Assembly: GCA_949825025.1 (NCBI GenBank)
Contig: OX463780.1
Span: 22,152,356-22,216,355, forward strand
Origin: Siphlonurus alternatus
Lineage: Eukaryota > Arthropoda > Insecta > Ephemeroptera > Siphlonuridae
Reading direction: 5' to 3'
DNA: 64,000 bases
Positions 43,721 to 58,666 of this stretch are shown here, piece after piece. The notes below the pieces were generated by a model. It ran no database searches. It was not told where the DNA came from and worked only from the letters and a program-made list of their open reading frames with translations. Both the position numbers and the translations under genes were made by a program. Position 1 is the first letter of the stretch. Each line of letters opens with the position of its first letter.

Positions 43721-46002
43721 TATATACGTACTTGCAGTCTATAATAGTGGGTATAATAATTATTGTAGAAGTACAGTCTGATTTTTGTTACAGCCATATT
43801 ATGTTTAGGAAGTATGTAGTTCAATGTGCACATTTACAGGAATTTTAGTAAATTGTATTGTGACTGATAAATTTAATGTCTACTGTAAGGTGACATCCTA
43901 AAATTAAAAATATACAAATTATCTATCATATATACAGTATATATAATATATGTATAAGCATATGAATCATTATTAGTAAAAATAGAAAAAAAGTGTGTTT
44001 AATATGCATATACTGTACTTACAGTTGTTAGTAACAACTCCTACTCCTATAGGCTGAAAATACAAAGAAATATAGAAAATGACTGTTAAAATATAATTAA
44101 GTGGTGTATTGTCTATAAAGCATATATATTTTTTTTTTATTTTAGTAATATATACATAAATTTGTCATTTAATTTTTTTAAAAAAGCAAACTATATAATA
44201 TAATGACAAGGCAATATTATAATTAGTGTATAATAAATTATTGTAAAGTTTTTCTTTAAAAAAGTGAATCCCCCCCCATCTCCCCCTCCCCCCCTCCCCA
44301 TCCACTATTCTCCCTCAGCCTATGTATTTTTCATCACCTACTGTAAAGGTTATGTGCAATTGTAATGTGATGTGATACTGTAGTCACAAATATAGATTGC
44401 AGAGACATTGTTTAATTTGAAAGGGTGCTTTAACCAATGCTATCAGCATATATTAAATTGCAGTTTAACATTTTTAGTCTCTGCAATCGACCCATTAATA
44501 TAACATAACTGTAACTGTTAAGTGTACCATATATCATGTAATGACTCCAATTTAGTCCAAGTGGTGTTAAAGTTTAGTAGATTTATACTGAGACCAATTT
44601 TTTTTTTTTTTTTTTTTTTTTTTCAATTTTCTGCTCCATGATATAATGAATATAATGCTGTTCAGTGAGATAATGAGATGGAGCTGGATTATCATTACTG
44701 TGCAATGTATTTTTGTATAAGTAGACCTATCTAGTACAAACATCTAGTCTTCCCCCTACCTGTTTCATATATTGTGTTATGTACGAAAGTCATAGGCAAA
44801 TCACAATACGACTGTATTCAGTAAAATAGTACAAATAAATCAATATTTATTTCTAATGTCATACTTCTAATCATATAATTATGCAAATAACTATTGTAAC
44901 AATGTAAGTATGTAGCTACTTTTTTGTCCATTATTTGTGTTGATGCATTATTTGCTTTAAGCAGGTGCCATTGCAATTCAATATTGTAGCATTTATGTAT
45001 TAAAATTGGTCATACTTAGCCACATTTTTTTACGAATTTTTTCAGGAATAGTGTATTTTTTTTAAGTCAATTTACTTTTTAGTATTTATGTAAAGTGGAA
45101 TACTGGTCCATTGTTAAATTGAATAAGCCCACCAGAACCTGCAGCACTAGCAACTTATGAGCTCATGAGGATAGCTAGAGAGCTGTACTTCTAAAATAAT
45201 TTTCAAGTAATTTTTTAACACATGAAAGGTAATTTTGAAGATTTTATCACTACATTTTTTTTTTTTTTTTAATTCTTAGCTCGTTTACAGCTTTACAGTC
45301 ACCCCTCATGCACAAGGCTCCACAAGCAGCCTCTGTGTCTTGCAGCATACCTTGGGGCTACTTACCTTAAAAATAAAAATTCCAACAGCAACATAAAAAA
45401 AATTTGATAAAATATTACTTATTGTCCATAATTATATATTTTTATTTTCAACCATTTTAAAAAATTGTGGGTAGAAATAATGATTTTTCACAGGTTAATT
45501 GAAAACACAGTTTTGCCTTTGTGCATCTTTGCCCTGCTTGGCAAATTTTATATCAGTGCTGTAGCCGTGTGTGTAACTGTACTGTATGAAAAAAGTATAT
45601 TCACTGAAATGATCTTTGTAACAGTTGAGAAATTGTAGTAATATACTCAGCTTAGTAAAATAAAAATAATATATTTAGTGTAGCCATTTAAAGATTGACA
45701 TCACCAAAATGTATTCTACTATAAATAGAATTTAAAATATGGCTGTTTTTGTTTAAAACTGAATTGTAGCATCTATGTATTAATTAACTGATGAAATAGT
45801 GTTTGCATGTAGTTTTTGCACCCAGGAACGAAGAACAATTGTAATGATAAATGTTATATTATAATATGTGTATCTAACAAGAATTTGTCTATCAAATTAA
45901 AATATAATGAGCAAAAACTTATTTTATCATTTTAATTGTAATAATTATATTTATCTCACACTATTCCTTAAAAATTCCAGTTTAACAATAGAAATTTCAA
46001 TA
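43721..46002. other. AT-rich region downstream of CDK2AP1
   Basis: Several AATAAA hexamers and T-runs; may include alternative 3' UTR. A C-rich run at 44271-44297. No coding frame seen. Confidence 0.5.
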
Positions 46003-46135
46003 TGTACAGTCGTTGCATGCCTTTGGAATATTTCCCTTTGCGGTCTTGTTAATCACCATCCTCCGTAAAAATAACACAGAGCATGGTGATTAACAAGGCT
46101 ACAAGTGGGAAATTTTCCGAGGCGACGAGTGTACA
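46003..46135. mobile_element. Family-A MITE, copy 2, uninterrupted
   Basis: A 133-bp element with inverted ends TGTACAGTCGT and ACGAGTGTACA and an internal palindrome around CACCATCCTCCGT. It matches the interrupted copy near 12.5 kb. Confidence 0.6.
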
Positions 46136-47502
46136 TTGTATGTTATAACACAATTATATTTTAATTATTATAAATGGCAAAATAAATAATAAATATTCAG
46201 TGAGGTTAATTGCTATAATTTCATTAAAAGACATTAAATTTAAAGTAAACAACTGGCATATGAAATATTTCAAAACTATATAAATATACTGTATATACAA
46301 AATTTCATTATTAAATTTTGTTTTGGACACTGAAACCAATTACATATATGAGTCCGTCTATAGTTAGTTAATTTTGTCCAGAGGTTAGACAAATTGTTCA
46401 GCAGCAAAATTAAATCCAAAAACACTTTATATAGAAGAAAAAAAACGCATTACTTACATTGCCCCTGTTCTGCATATTATTCGTAACCTGCTTTCTTTGA
46501 TGTCGAACAAGTTGCCTAGTTTCAGGGTGAAGTAAAATGGCTGGACAGGCATTCAGTCAATTCAGTGTACAAAAGTATCATCTTGATAATTAAAAAAAAA
46601 TTAATAAAAAATCCCTTTTAATTGTTAAAAAAACAGTAAGTTTATTTAGAAAGTAAATTAACCAAATTATAATTAAATTATGAAATCAAATTACGTAATT
46701 AGCAGAAAGAATTCAAGGTCAATAGACAGTCTTCATTTCTATTATTATATATTATAGTCCATATGTACTGTACCGTACTAAATTAATTCATTTTTTAATT
46801 AATTTAGTAACTGAATTTTCACTTATGGCTTACTTATACCATGTAGTACGTATATAATTATTATGCCCACCGCGCCATAACGGAAAGGACGACTTATAAT
46901 TCAATTTTAATTAAGGAAGGAATTAATAATTATTTAATAAATATAAAAGCTTAAGTTATATATATGTCTTTATTTAAATCAAATAATTTAGTGAAACCTA
47001 TATAAGACGTAAACGTATAAAATATAAACTAAAATATTAATTTTTATACATTTTGCAATAATTTTGGTGATTTATTGTTTAATTTTATTTTTTATATTTT
47101 TTCCTGAGTGCAAGACAAGTCAAGCGGCAACTTGTAAAATTTTTATTACGGCCACTCAAAAAGGTTGTTAAGCTATAATATATATATATTATTGGTTGTG
47201 TAAATATTCCGTCAATTTATTTATTAGCGATAAACCTTGACTTTTGCCAGCCTTGAAAGGCCGATCGAGGAGCGACCATCCTCACAATACGTGCGCAGTT
47301 TTTGTGGAGAACAGGTTGAAGACGGGAAGTCCCATGCACAGCCGAGCGACAGCTATATAGAGGTATAAGCTATAGGCTATTAGTTGGCACGCCTTTATTG
47401 TCAGTATTGCCAGCAGTGAGAGTTACTGCAATTAAAGATGATTATCAAATATCAACGTTCTATACTTTACTGTATTAATTAATTCATTATATTTAAAAGT
47501 AT

Positions 47503-47509
<7 letters not shown>

Positions 47510-47588
<79 letters not shown>
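47510..47588. repeat. (TA)n microsatellite
   Basis: Intergenic, uninterrupted. Confidence 0.95.
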
Positions 47589-47591
<3 letters not shown>

Positions 47592-47894
47592 TAGTTATGT
47601 ACGGGCGTACGTGATTCCATGCACTGTTCTGATTCCACGTTGTTGACATTTTAAGTATATTTTTAAATGATTAATTCTTATTAATTCGGAGTGTCTTAAT
47701 TGACATTAAAACTATATAAAAAAGTAGAAAAACGGTATGAATATATATTTTAATTAATTGTCTGCAGTATACTCTATGTATAAATAATAAAATTTCCCAT
47801 GCAGTACAGCAGGATGATGAGCTAAAAGTAGGGGTGTATCTTTGTAAAAGAAAAAAAAAGGTCTGCTAAAAGTGCCGAAGTAAATATATATATA

Positions 47895-48022
<128 letters not shown>

Positions 48023-49192
48023 ATATGTTAATATCTTCTATAAATAGCTGTTATAATATTTAGCATGCACATGGTCTCAATGATCAGTCTTCAATTAAGT
48101 TTTTATGTTAATGTAAGCAAATAAAACTGTTTCTTAAATTTTTAATTATCAAATTTTGTGCAATCCCGCGATATATGGGATACAGCGTCGTGTTATGTAT
48201 GTTATATTGTATGTATTAATTATTGGAAAGTTATTTAATTTAATTAAAATTTGTATTTAATGTGTGCGGTGAACAGAAAATTTAGTTTTTGTAAAACAAT
48301 TTTAAGTGACGAATGGAAATTTTTGCTTTTTTTAAATTTTGTTACATAATTTGTAAAGTAAATATTGTAAGTAACATTTAAAGTGCGTATACGTCATTTC
48401 ACATTTTAAATCATTATATTTATTCTACAGCTAGAATTATAATAATCGATCATATTTATATAATGTATTAGAAATAAGGTTTACAAATACATAATACGCA
48501 TATATATATACACTATATAATATACATTTTAACTACTACTTGTTTCTGGCCATGACTGCAGCACGGGTCATTAACACCTCTAGTTTTTTAAGGTTAACTC
48601 GTGTTCACTAGTGACTGGAATATATCATTCGAAAACAAGGTTAGCTTTTTTTAATGTTTTTAAATCAGTTCATATTCATATTATTTGTTCATATTTATAT
48701 TAAAAAAATTAGGGGTAACAAATTTATTTGAAATTATTTCCTCCCTTAAATCCTTAAATTAAATTTTTCTCTATCCTATATATAATTATAATTATTAAAA
48801 AAAAAAACTTCGCTGTATTAATTAAGACTCAGCCTCTCCTATTTTTTTTCTGGATTTCGCTTGTACTGTACGGTATATGTATTATATAGTACTGTTTATA
48901 AATAATTGACCTTAATTTTGTGAATGAAAAATTTATTTTCACTTACTCTTATAGTGCATATTATACTCTTTATATGTATATGAAATATATATCTATTAAC
49001 AATTTTTATAGACGGGAATTCCATATTTATATGGCAACAGATTTCTTTTTACATATAATATATACATCATTATATATAAAGGGTCACATATTTCTGTATC
49101 CGGATACTCAAATATTCTCTCGACTTATTCTCACATGCTAATTTCTTGGTAGTTTTGTGACTCATATTTGATCATTTCCCCCACCCTGAGCC

Positions 49193-49366
49193 TCAGAAGA
49201 GCCGGTCTCGGTAACAACCTGCTGGTCTCTCGATCGTCGGACCGTCATAATTACGATCCACCACCTGAGTTAGTTCTTTTCGCATGGCTGCGATCACTGC
49301 GGAGTAGCAGCTACTAGTAGGGAAGTCTTTGTCCTGTACGTCTTGTGTTTCTGATGGTGCATTGAT
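49193..49366 (-). CDS. Probable terminal coding exon of an unidentified gene (partial)
   Basis: On the minus strand a pyrimidine-rich acceptor (CACTCCTCTCAG) is followed by 57 open codons and a TGA. The base composition is clearly richer in GC than the surroundings, and only one of the three frames stays open across the exon. The peptide begins INAPSETQDVQDKDFP, contains SAVIAAMRKELTQVVDRNYD and ends GCYRDRLF. I do not recognise the family. Upstream exons would lie beyond 49.4 kb on the minus strand, where the 2.7-kb palindrome intervenes; none were identified. Alternative: a noncoding or chance ORF. Confidence 0.4.
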   Translation of the reverse strand: MNAPSETQDVQDKDFPTSSCYSAVIAAMRKELTQVVDRNYDGPTIERPAGCYRDRLF

Positions 49367-49807
49367 CTGAGAGGAGTGAGAAATTATAATCTCTGTGGAA
49401 ATATGTTACATTAGTTGTGTATACGCGTTGGTTATTATTCTGACGTGAAAAAAAGCAAAGTTGAGGTAAGGGTCGATGACTTTTTTTAAATTACTTAACC
49501 TACATTTCTATAATATAGTGATATTATTAAAAATTATTAACATGCAGTTAATGTCGTTAATGGATAAGAGGTTGTGCATTGCAATCCGGCCGGGTTATTG
49601 GTATTAAATAAACTCTTTCACTTTATATACAAATTTTTAATTAACATGGTGGTCCAAAAGCGAGATAAAAAAGAAACTTATCTTTACTTATAATACAATC
49701 GCTCATATATAACTTCATTTGTATTCCATGCAGTGTCTCTGACATAATTATTGTACATGAATTAATTTTGCATAAATGAGGGTGAAGAGTGAGGTGCAAA
49801 ATGAGCG

Positions 49808-52512
49808 AATTAGTACGGTTTCTTAGCAAAAAACCGTGCATTTTGTGATAAAAGCATGAAACTTTCAGGAATCATTAATTTGGGCATAAGAACCAAAATA
49901 AAATCCGGTGCCCAAAAATTGCCCCACCCCTTCGACCCCTGGGGGCGTTTCAAAATGGCGGCTCTGAAAATCCGGGAAATATTTTTTTCTGGTCAAACAA
50001 AAATCGGGACTAAAAAGTTTTTCGATCAAAAGTTGATTGGAATAATTTTATAAGTGTCCCTGATTTTTTCCAAAACGCTGTGTTGCCAAATAGAGCACCG
50101 ACGTTGCCAAATATACGTAAAATCTGTCTATTATATGGTCTATTTATGGCATATTGCGTAAGAACCGTGCAATTTGTGCCTGAGGACTGAAAATTTTAGG
50201 GATGATAGATTGGGTCATACAGACATTAAAAAAAAATCGGTGCCCAAAAATTTGAGCCCCCTTTGCCCAACTGCGGACGTTCCAAAATGGTGATTTTGGT
50301 GACTTGTTTAATGAATTTAAAATCCATATGTGCATTGAACTAAAACATTTTTCTTTTGCAAAACTGCACTAAGGACGGTTTTAAAAGTGTCCCTAATTTT
50401 TTTCAAAAATGCTGCGTTGCTAAATCTCTTAATAAATAGTGAGACATTATGTATTTGGAGAGTGCCTGGTTGATGCATTTTTATATATTATATAGCCACT
50501 AATAATTCATACAATTTTTTTCTGACACCGTCTTATCAAGGGCAAATGTAAAATTTATAGGGGGGGGGGGAAATTTTCCCCAGAATATCCCGAAATACAA
50601 GAGAGTGTAACCCCCATCAATCGCCAGCGCCACCTCTCCGAGCGCGAATAACATAATATACTATTTAGCGTTGCAGCATACGTACGGCACTCATTAAATT
50701 CTCCCAGATCAAATCAAGGCATGGACTTGCTTCTTAATATCTTATACTGTGAATTAAAATTAAGCTCATAATCGGTGTTATGTTAATTGGCATGCTGTGT
50801 GGGTCCCTGAAATTATCCCTAAAAAGCTATTTAGTTGTAATAATACTTGTAATTACAGTATCATATATAGCCGCATTGATCGAATACGCGTAGTTGGAAT
50901 ATTTAATAATATGATCTATTCAAAGTAAATGCGCATTATTGTAATACATTATAATAGAATTGATTATGACACTGTTTCTTCTTTTTAAAGTACACATAAT
51001 TTTTTATTTAAATTGAAAAATTAATTTTTTATACAAATTGTAAATCAGCTCATACCAAAGACATCCGTAGAAATCTTTTCGGCAAAAAGGCTCGTCTTAT
51101 TATCATATTATCACATATTGCATAATATGTATAGATTACAAAGCAACAACGATTTTTTTTTTTTTTTTTTTGTGCCAAGTAAAAAAATAATGAATAATAT
51201 AATATACTATATTTATATTTAACTGTTTTAACATAAAATATAATTTGATATATTTGTTTTAATGCGTTTGTTATTATATTTTAATACACTACGAGTATTG
51301 GCTGATAAATAAATTAATAAATTTATAAATCATTATTATTATATTTGCTTATTTTCAACCTCAAGCTAATTTTCAGTATTCAATTATTGCTATTTATGTT
51401 TATATAAGGTATAATTTTAACTCCGACCAGTAATCAAATATTATAAAAACATCCTGCATGTGCAGAGCTAAAAACGCTGGTAAATATTAATTGATGTACC
51501 CATAACGTGTGCTAATTAACATAAAACTAATTACTTTTTTTATGTGTTGTTAATTCACAGTATAAGAAAATGAGAAACAAAATTTTGCAAGTCCATGCCT
51601 TGATTTGATCTTGGAGAATGAGTGCCGTACGTATGCTGCAACGCTAAATAGTATATTATGTTATTCGCGCTCGGAGAGGTGGCGCTGGCGATTGATGGGG
51701 GTTACACTCCCTTGTATTTCGGGATATTCTGGGGAAAATCCCCCCCCTATAAATTTTACAATTTGCCCTTGATAAGACGGTATCAGAAAAAAATTGTGTG
51801 AATTTTTAATTTATTAGTGGCTATATAATATAAAAATGCATCAACCAGGCACTCTCCAAATACAAAGTGTCTCACAATATTAAGAGATTTGGCAACGCAG
51901 CATTTTTGAAAAAAATTAGGGACACTTTTAAAATCGTTCCTAGTGCAGTTTTGCAAAAGAAAAATGTTCTAGTTCAATGCACATATGGATTTTAAATTCA
52001 TTAAACATGTCACCAAAATCACCATTTTGGAATGTCCGCAGTTGGGCAAAGGGGGCTCAAATTTTTGGGTATCGATTTTTTGTAATGTCTTTATGAACCA
52101 ATCTATTGTCCCTGAAATTTTCAGTCCTCAGGCACACATTGCACGGTTCTTACGCAATATGCCATAAATGGACCATAATAGACAGATTTTACGCATATTT
52201 GGCAACGTCGGTGCTCTATTAGGCAACACAGCATTTTGAAAAAAATCAGGGACACTTATACAATTATTCCAAGCAACTTTTGTTTGAAAAACTTTTTAGT
52301 CCCGATTTTTGTTTGACCAGAAAAAAACATTTCCCGGATTTTCAGAGCCGCCATTTTGAAACGCCCCCAGGGGTCGAAGGGGTGGGGCAATTTTAGGGCA
52401 CCGGATTTTATTTTGGTTCTTATGACCAAATTAATGATTCCTGAAAGTTTCATGCTTTTATCACAAAATGCACGGTTTTGCCATATTTCGATGCTAAGGG
52501 ACCGTACTAAAT
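49808..52512. mobile_element. Giant foldback, 2.7 kb, arms of more than 900 bp
   Basis: The ends TAGTACGGT and ACCGTACTA are flanked by AAT on both sides. The left arm, to about 50735, and the right arm, from about 51587, are complementary throughout with scattered mismatches and small indels (for example CCCCAGGGGTCGAAGGGGTG, GCAGTTGGGCAAAGGGGGCT). The 0.85-kb loop is AT-rich with no ORF. Short matching ORFs on both arms (49856-50053 and 52256-52453) are mirror artefacts. Confidence 0.85.
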
Positions 52513-53479
<967 letters not shown>

Positions 53480-54668
53480 ATGGCGCCCCAAACCATCTTG
53501 CTCCTCGCCGCGGCGATCGTGTACGTCGTGGACCATGCAGGTAACGATTTTTTGTAATTTATAAAATATTTTAATACTGGATGGTATATACAGATTACAC
53601 ACACTATATATTCACATATTCATGTAATCTCTATAATTATTCATATTTTGTGACCATGAACTTTAAAAAAGAAGAAAAAAAAATCATAAAATTCAATTAT
53701 TTGCAGTCTTTTGGTTTCCACGCTTTGTGAATATACAACTATAGTTCTGTTCTACATGAGTGTATTACAATTATTTCAATGTAACAGAAATTCCTTATTA
53801 TGAGCATGCTGTAAATTCTAGTAAATTTGGATATGTGTAGAACAAGTTGCATATTTATGCAGAAGGGGTTGAGATTAATTCAAGCAAACACTTTAGGATT
53901 GCTTGTAGAATTTATAAAATGTAATAATTATTTTTTGTATTTCTGCAGGTGCTCAGTATTTTGGTTACGGTAGATACGGAGGATTCGAGGGGTTTGATGG
54001 CGGTAACTTTGACATGGGCTATGGTGGGTGGCGTCGCGGTGACGCTGAATGGCTACCCCCCGCAGACGACCCCGACGATGACGAGGTCAAGTGTCCGGGG
54101 AAGATGACGTGCAAGGCAATGGGCGAGTGCCGCACGCTACGCCGGGGAGGGTTTCGCACCTACTGCGGCTGGGTGGGGGGCCCTCTCGTGTGCTGCCCGG
54201 CCCCCACGAGGCGCCAGGCTATCCAGAAACAACCCACTCGGCCAGTACAGCCACCCAAGCCTGAGGTGCCACTGTCGGCTAAACCCGCTCCAATACCGCA
54301 GCCACGTGAGTATTGAAACAAATTTATCACTGGATTTTTGGCCAGTGTCTCATAAAATTGAATTTTGAGGGGTTTAAGATTAGTGAAAGAGTCTACAAAA
54401 CTTGTTTTAAGATAGTGCATGCATTTTAAATTACAATATATATTCAATAGATGAATGGTATTTTGCTAAGCTGGACGAAAGCTTACATATAGATGGTTAT
54501 AATAATTAATGTTTATAATGAAGATAATTTAAAGTGGAACATCACCTTGTAATTAATATTATCCTAATATGAATTCAGTTCTCATTTTCCATTGCACTTA
54601 GAGGAATTGAAGGGGATGATTGTTACCCTATCCTATACAAATTAAATTATTCAGTGTTAGTGAGTGAG

Positions 54669-54739
<71 letters not shown>

Positions 54740-57700
54740 CTAATAAATTGAGCAAGTTTATACACTTGCCTCAAGACAAAAATGTGATTATTCATATCTT
54801 GCACCGGTGCCATCGACATGTATATAGTAATATTATGTAGCCATGCAGGTGTGCCGTGAATTATACAAAAACAATACATTTAATAATTATGCAATTATGC
54901 AAGCCAGTATACAGTTTTAATAGACTTGAACATAAATATTTTAAAGTTTAAAGTACAACACGAGGTTGCAAGCTTCCTCCACTTACAAGCATAATAATTA
55001 GTTATACTGAAGATGTACAATAAGTTATAACTGTAATACAAGTCTGATACCGCAAAAAAATAAAAACCACAATTAAGTTGGATAAAAATTTATTTTATAA
55101 TATTAAAATTCTGTTCTTTAATTGGGTTTGGGTGAGGAAATGAATATTAATAATATTGTTGATGTGAATTTAACTTGTTCTTATAATACTATAGTACTTA
55201 CTTTAACATGCAAATTATAATGTGAGCACCTATGGACTCTTATGGCCGTAAGTTGCAGCCAACCTATCTTGGAAAAATCAGACAATTATCCGAGAATTTT
55301 AATGTTAATTAGTAAATAATCCACGGATAATCCTCAGATTATTCTCGGATAGGTGGCTGCAACTTACGACCATTATTTTTTATTTTTTTTTTTTACTTGG
55401 TATACCAAGTAAAAAAAAATAAAAAATTTCTCGTATATATATAAGAAATTAATCTCACAGTTTTATTTAAAAAAAAATGTAATCTAGTGACTGGGAAACA
55501 CCAAGGATATAAAAATATAGTGTACAGGCACGTAGCATTGCAGGGAATAAAATAATGTTGATGAAAAAAACAAACAAATAAATAATGAAATTGAAGTAAT
55601 AACATTTTGAAATTACCTGCCAGGTGGCTTAGAAGAGTTTTTTTCTTGGCATTTTAGAGCAATGATTGTTAAAGATGTTCCAGAAAGCTATATAGAAGAA
55701 ATTAAAAGAGAAAAATATAAAAACGAAAACAATATTACAAAAAAAAATTGCCTATTATAAATATTTTCCTATTTTGCGACTCAGTCATGCACAAATCCGA
55801 GCAGCTGCAGAGTTAATTTCTTCACTCAACAGTGACCATCTTACTATATTGTTGCTAGAACCAATCAGTCCAATCTTAACACAATAAAATTGTTACGTGA
55901 AATATTTAAAGAAATCTATTAAACAACCATTATAAACTATAAACAATAATATTTTATAAATATACACAGCAATTAAACATTTTTAATTGATAGGAGATTT
56001 GGGAGTTAATTTTTTTGGTAATATACATTTCATATTGTCTCGAGAAAATTACGTAATATAGTATATTAAATACGTATATATAGCATTTTAGTGGTACTGT
56101 ACCGAGGAAAGTGGTGGGAAGGAGGAGGAGGAAGACGCTAACTACCATCATACCCTCCAGCCTCGTATCTGTCTCAGTTGGTATCTGATATACTTTACTC
56201 ATGCTCCAAAAAAGTTGTTACGCCACTAAAGACATTTAATGAAGAAAAACAACATTAATTAAACACAACATTAATTATTTACAGGTTGTGGTTTGCTTGA
56301 GGGCAAGTCTGGGTCCGGCTTTGGTAACAACAGAATCCTGAGTGCGGCGATTGGAGGAGTACCGCTTCGCACGGCGCGTAGTTCGCCTTGGATGGTGAGT
56401 TAATTTTGCTGTACGCATTTATATATCAACATATATTATGTTTATAGATTTCAACATTTGGTTCTTCCATATTGCTGGTTAAGAAATTGGTAGTCATCAA
56501 ATTATTAAAAAAAAAAACATAATTATTTATATATAGAGATACTGATTCAGAAGATATATGAACATAAGTTTTATGTTATACTGTATTTTAACATAAGTTT
56601 TTCTCTTATAATATTACTTTATGATCGTTTCACAGAAAGTTCAGGATTGCGGAAAGACAGACAAGTTATGTTGATTGTGCAGGTCGCGGTCGGAGAGCGA
56701 GTTGCCGGCCGGCGAGGCGGGAGTGCCACTGTGGACTGGTACTGCGGCGGCTCGCTCATCTCGGAGGGGTGGGTGCTCACCGCAGCGCATTGTGCCACTC
56801 GAAGGTAGGTCCATTATAAGTTTAGAATAATGTGGTAAGTCCATCCCAGTAGATTATCTACTGAAATATGGACAGTAAAATATAGCAATATTTTTTAAAT
56901 GATTTTGCTACTTCATCGAATCATATTATTACCTCATTTTACAGTGGTTAGAAATTCCCTATATTTTTTACCTGTTTCTCCGTATTGTTGTTGTATTTTC
57001 CTCACCAACGTGACCTTGAAATAATTACTATACGCCGTGGTTTTCTCCATGCAGGAAGGCGGACGTGGTGCGGATGGGCGAGCTCGACTTCTCTCGCACG
57101 GACGACGCTGCAGCACCTCGGGACGTTGTCGTAGCTGCCGTGACGGTTCACCCCGAGTATCGAGCACCCAGCTTCTACCATGACCTGGCACTGCTGAGAC
57201 TGCGAGAACGAGTCACGTTCTCCAAGTTCGTGCAACCAGTGTGTCTGCCACAACCGGGGGTGGAGCGTAATATCGATGGCGCGGTCGCAATGCTCACAGG
57301 TTCGTTTAATAGGTGACCGTCTTAATAAATTAATCAACATTTTTGGTAATAATGGCAGCTTGCTGAGGTTTTAAAATAACACTTTAATAGGCACTGAAGC
57401 TATTAATTGATATGCGAAGTTCAAAAGCATATATGCATCGAATCTGTGGTATTGCTCTAAAAGTCAGTCACTTCATAACCCCCCATGCACCTCGCATTAT
57501 AACGTTCGTCATGGGAAAGGTTGATTATAAAATCAGTGAACTGTTTTAATCCAGGTTGGGGCCACACTGAATTCGGTGGTGAGCGGAGCGACGTGTTGCG
57601 CGAGGTGGGCGTGAACATCGTGCCTAACAACGAGTGCGAGGTTGCGTACGCGCGGGTCACCGTCTCTCGCAGAAACTACCCGTCCGGCATCACGCAGGGC

Positions 57701-58666
57701 CTGCTGTGCGCTGGTGACACCATTAACGGTGGCAAGGACGCGTGCCAGGTGTGTGCAGCTCGAGTGGCGGGCGTTGCTCTGAAGGTTGTAGCAAAATATA
57801 AGAATCCATGAAAACAGTGAGACGTGTTGATTTTTTTCCGTCACAGCTAGGAAATAAATCAATGATTATATATAAAGCAAAAACTTAAACTAATTCAATT
57901 ATAGACACATTGCAGGTATAATATTTATCCGACTATACTTGCCTTTTGGCAGGCGCGGATCCAGAACCAAATTTGGGGGGATGGTGGGTCTGTATCCATA
58001 AGGCCAATGTTAAAAAAATGAAGCGAGGGCAATGCCAATATTGCCCATGTTAAATCCAAAATTTCGCCGCCCCCCCCCCTTCCCCACTGGATCTGTGCCT
58101 GCTTTTTGTATATTATATATGTATAGCGCATTATCACTTATCAGTAACCTTTATAGGCGCGGCATAACTCTCGTTGTCTGGCACCTTGAGAAAAGAAAGG
58201 ATCCTGTCTTTTCCTAGCTCTTATATATTACTAAAAATGCATAATTATTAAAGCACTTTATAATAAATGAACAAAAAGGTACAAAATAAACGATTGCTCT
58301 ATTTTTTACTGTTAAGTATACTTTAACAGAGTAAATAATGCACTTAATTATAAAGGGAAAATGTTTATATATTTTTTATTTCCCAGTTTTTTTTTATTAT
58401 AACGATTTGCGCTAAATCTGGAAAGTTTTCACAAAATGCTTGTGTTGCAGGGTGACTCAGGAGGTCCACTGGTGGTGCGTGAGGGAGACGTGCACACGCA
58501 GGTAGGTGTGGTCTCCTCAGGAGTGGGCTGCGGCTCCAAGAACTTCCCCGGAGTGTACGTTCGTGTGTCCAGTTACGCGGAGTGGGTTCGTGGTATAATC
58601 CAAACTACCACCGTGCCCAACAAGACAGTTTGCCGCCACAAGATACCGCGCCGCCGTATGTGCTAA
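53480..58666 (+). CDS. Secreted clip-domain trypsin-like serine protease, complete, 7 exons
   Basis: Exons: 53480-53540, 53949-54305, 56285-56394, 56683-56804, 57055-57299, 57555-57748, 58451-58666; all joins keep frame, giving 434 aa. A signal peptide (about 1-20) is followed by a Gly/Tyr-rich stretch and an acidic patch. Next comes a six-Cys clip-like domain (69-103; C-x5-C-x5-C-x11-C-x8-CC) and a Pro-rich linker. Cys141 probably tethers the catalytic chain. The triad is His212 (TAAHC), Asp260 (YHDLALL) and Ser366 (GDSGGP). Asp360, six residues before the Ser, predicts cleavage after Arg/Lys. A basic C-terminal tail (ending in Cys) follows the protease domain. The expected R|IVGG activation site is altered (R156-ILSAAIGG). 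Clip proteases act in haemolymph cascades (clotting, melanisation, Toll activation); which one applies here is not known. Confidence 0.9.
54671..54735. repeat. (TA)n microsatellite
   Basis: In clip-protease intron 2. Confidence 0.95.
55242..55372. mobile_element. Foldback MITE in clip-protease intron 2
   Basis: The ends TGGCCGTAAGTTGCAGCCA and TGGTCGTAAGTTGCAGCCA are inverted, with internal CTATC..GGA / TTATCCGAGAAT pairs. 131 bp, noncoding. Confidence 0.65.
57948..58103. mobile_element. GC-rich-ended MITE in clip-protease intron 6
   Basis: GGCAGGCGCGGATCCAG at left and CTGGATCTGTGCCTGC at right form imperfect inverted ends, each followed by a G/C run. Ends of this style recur in many animal genomes. 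Target duplication not resolved. Confidence 0.55.

Noticed and set aside
49856..52453. Repeated ORFs beginning MKLSGIINL and similar on both arms
   Set aside because: Same explanation: complementary arms of the 2.7-kb foldback. No family resemblance to a transposase.
57002..57862. Long minus-strand ORFs opposite clip-protease exons 5 and 6
   Set aside because: Antisense shadows of GC-rich coding exons whose plus-strand frame is clearly the real one.
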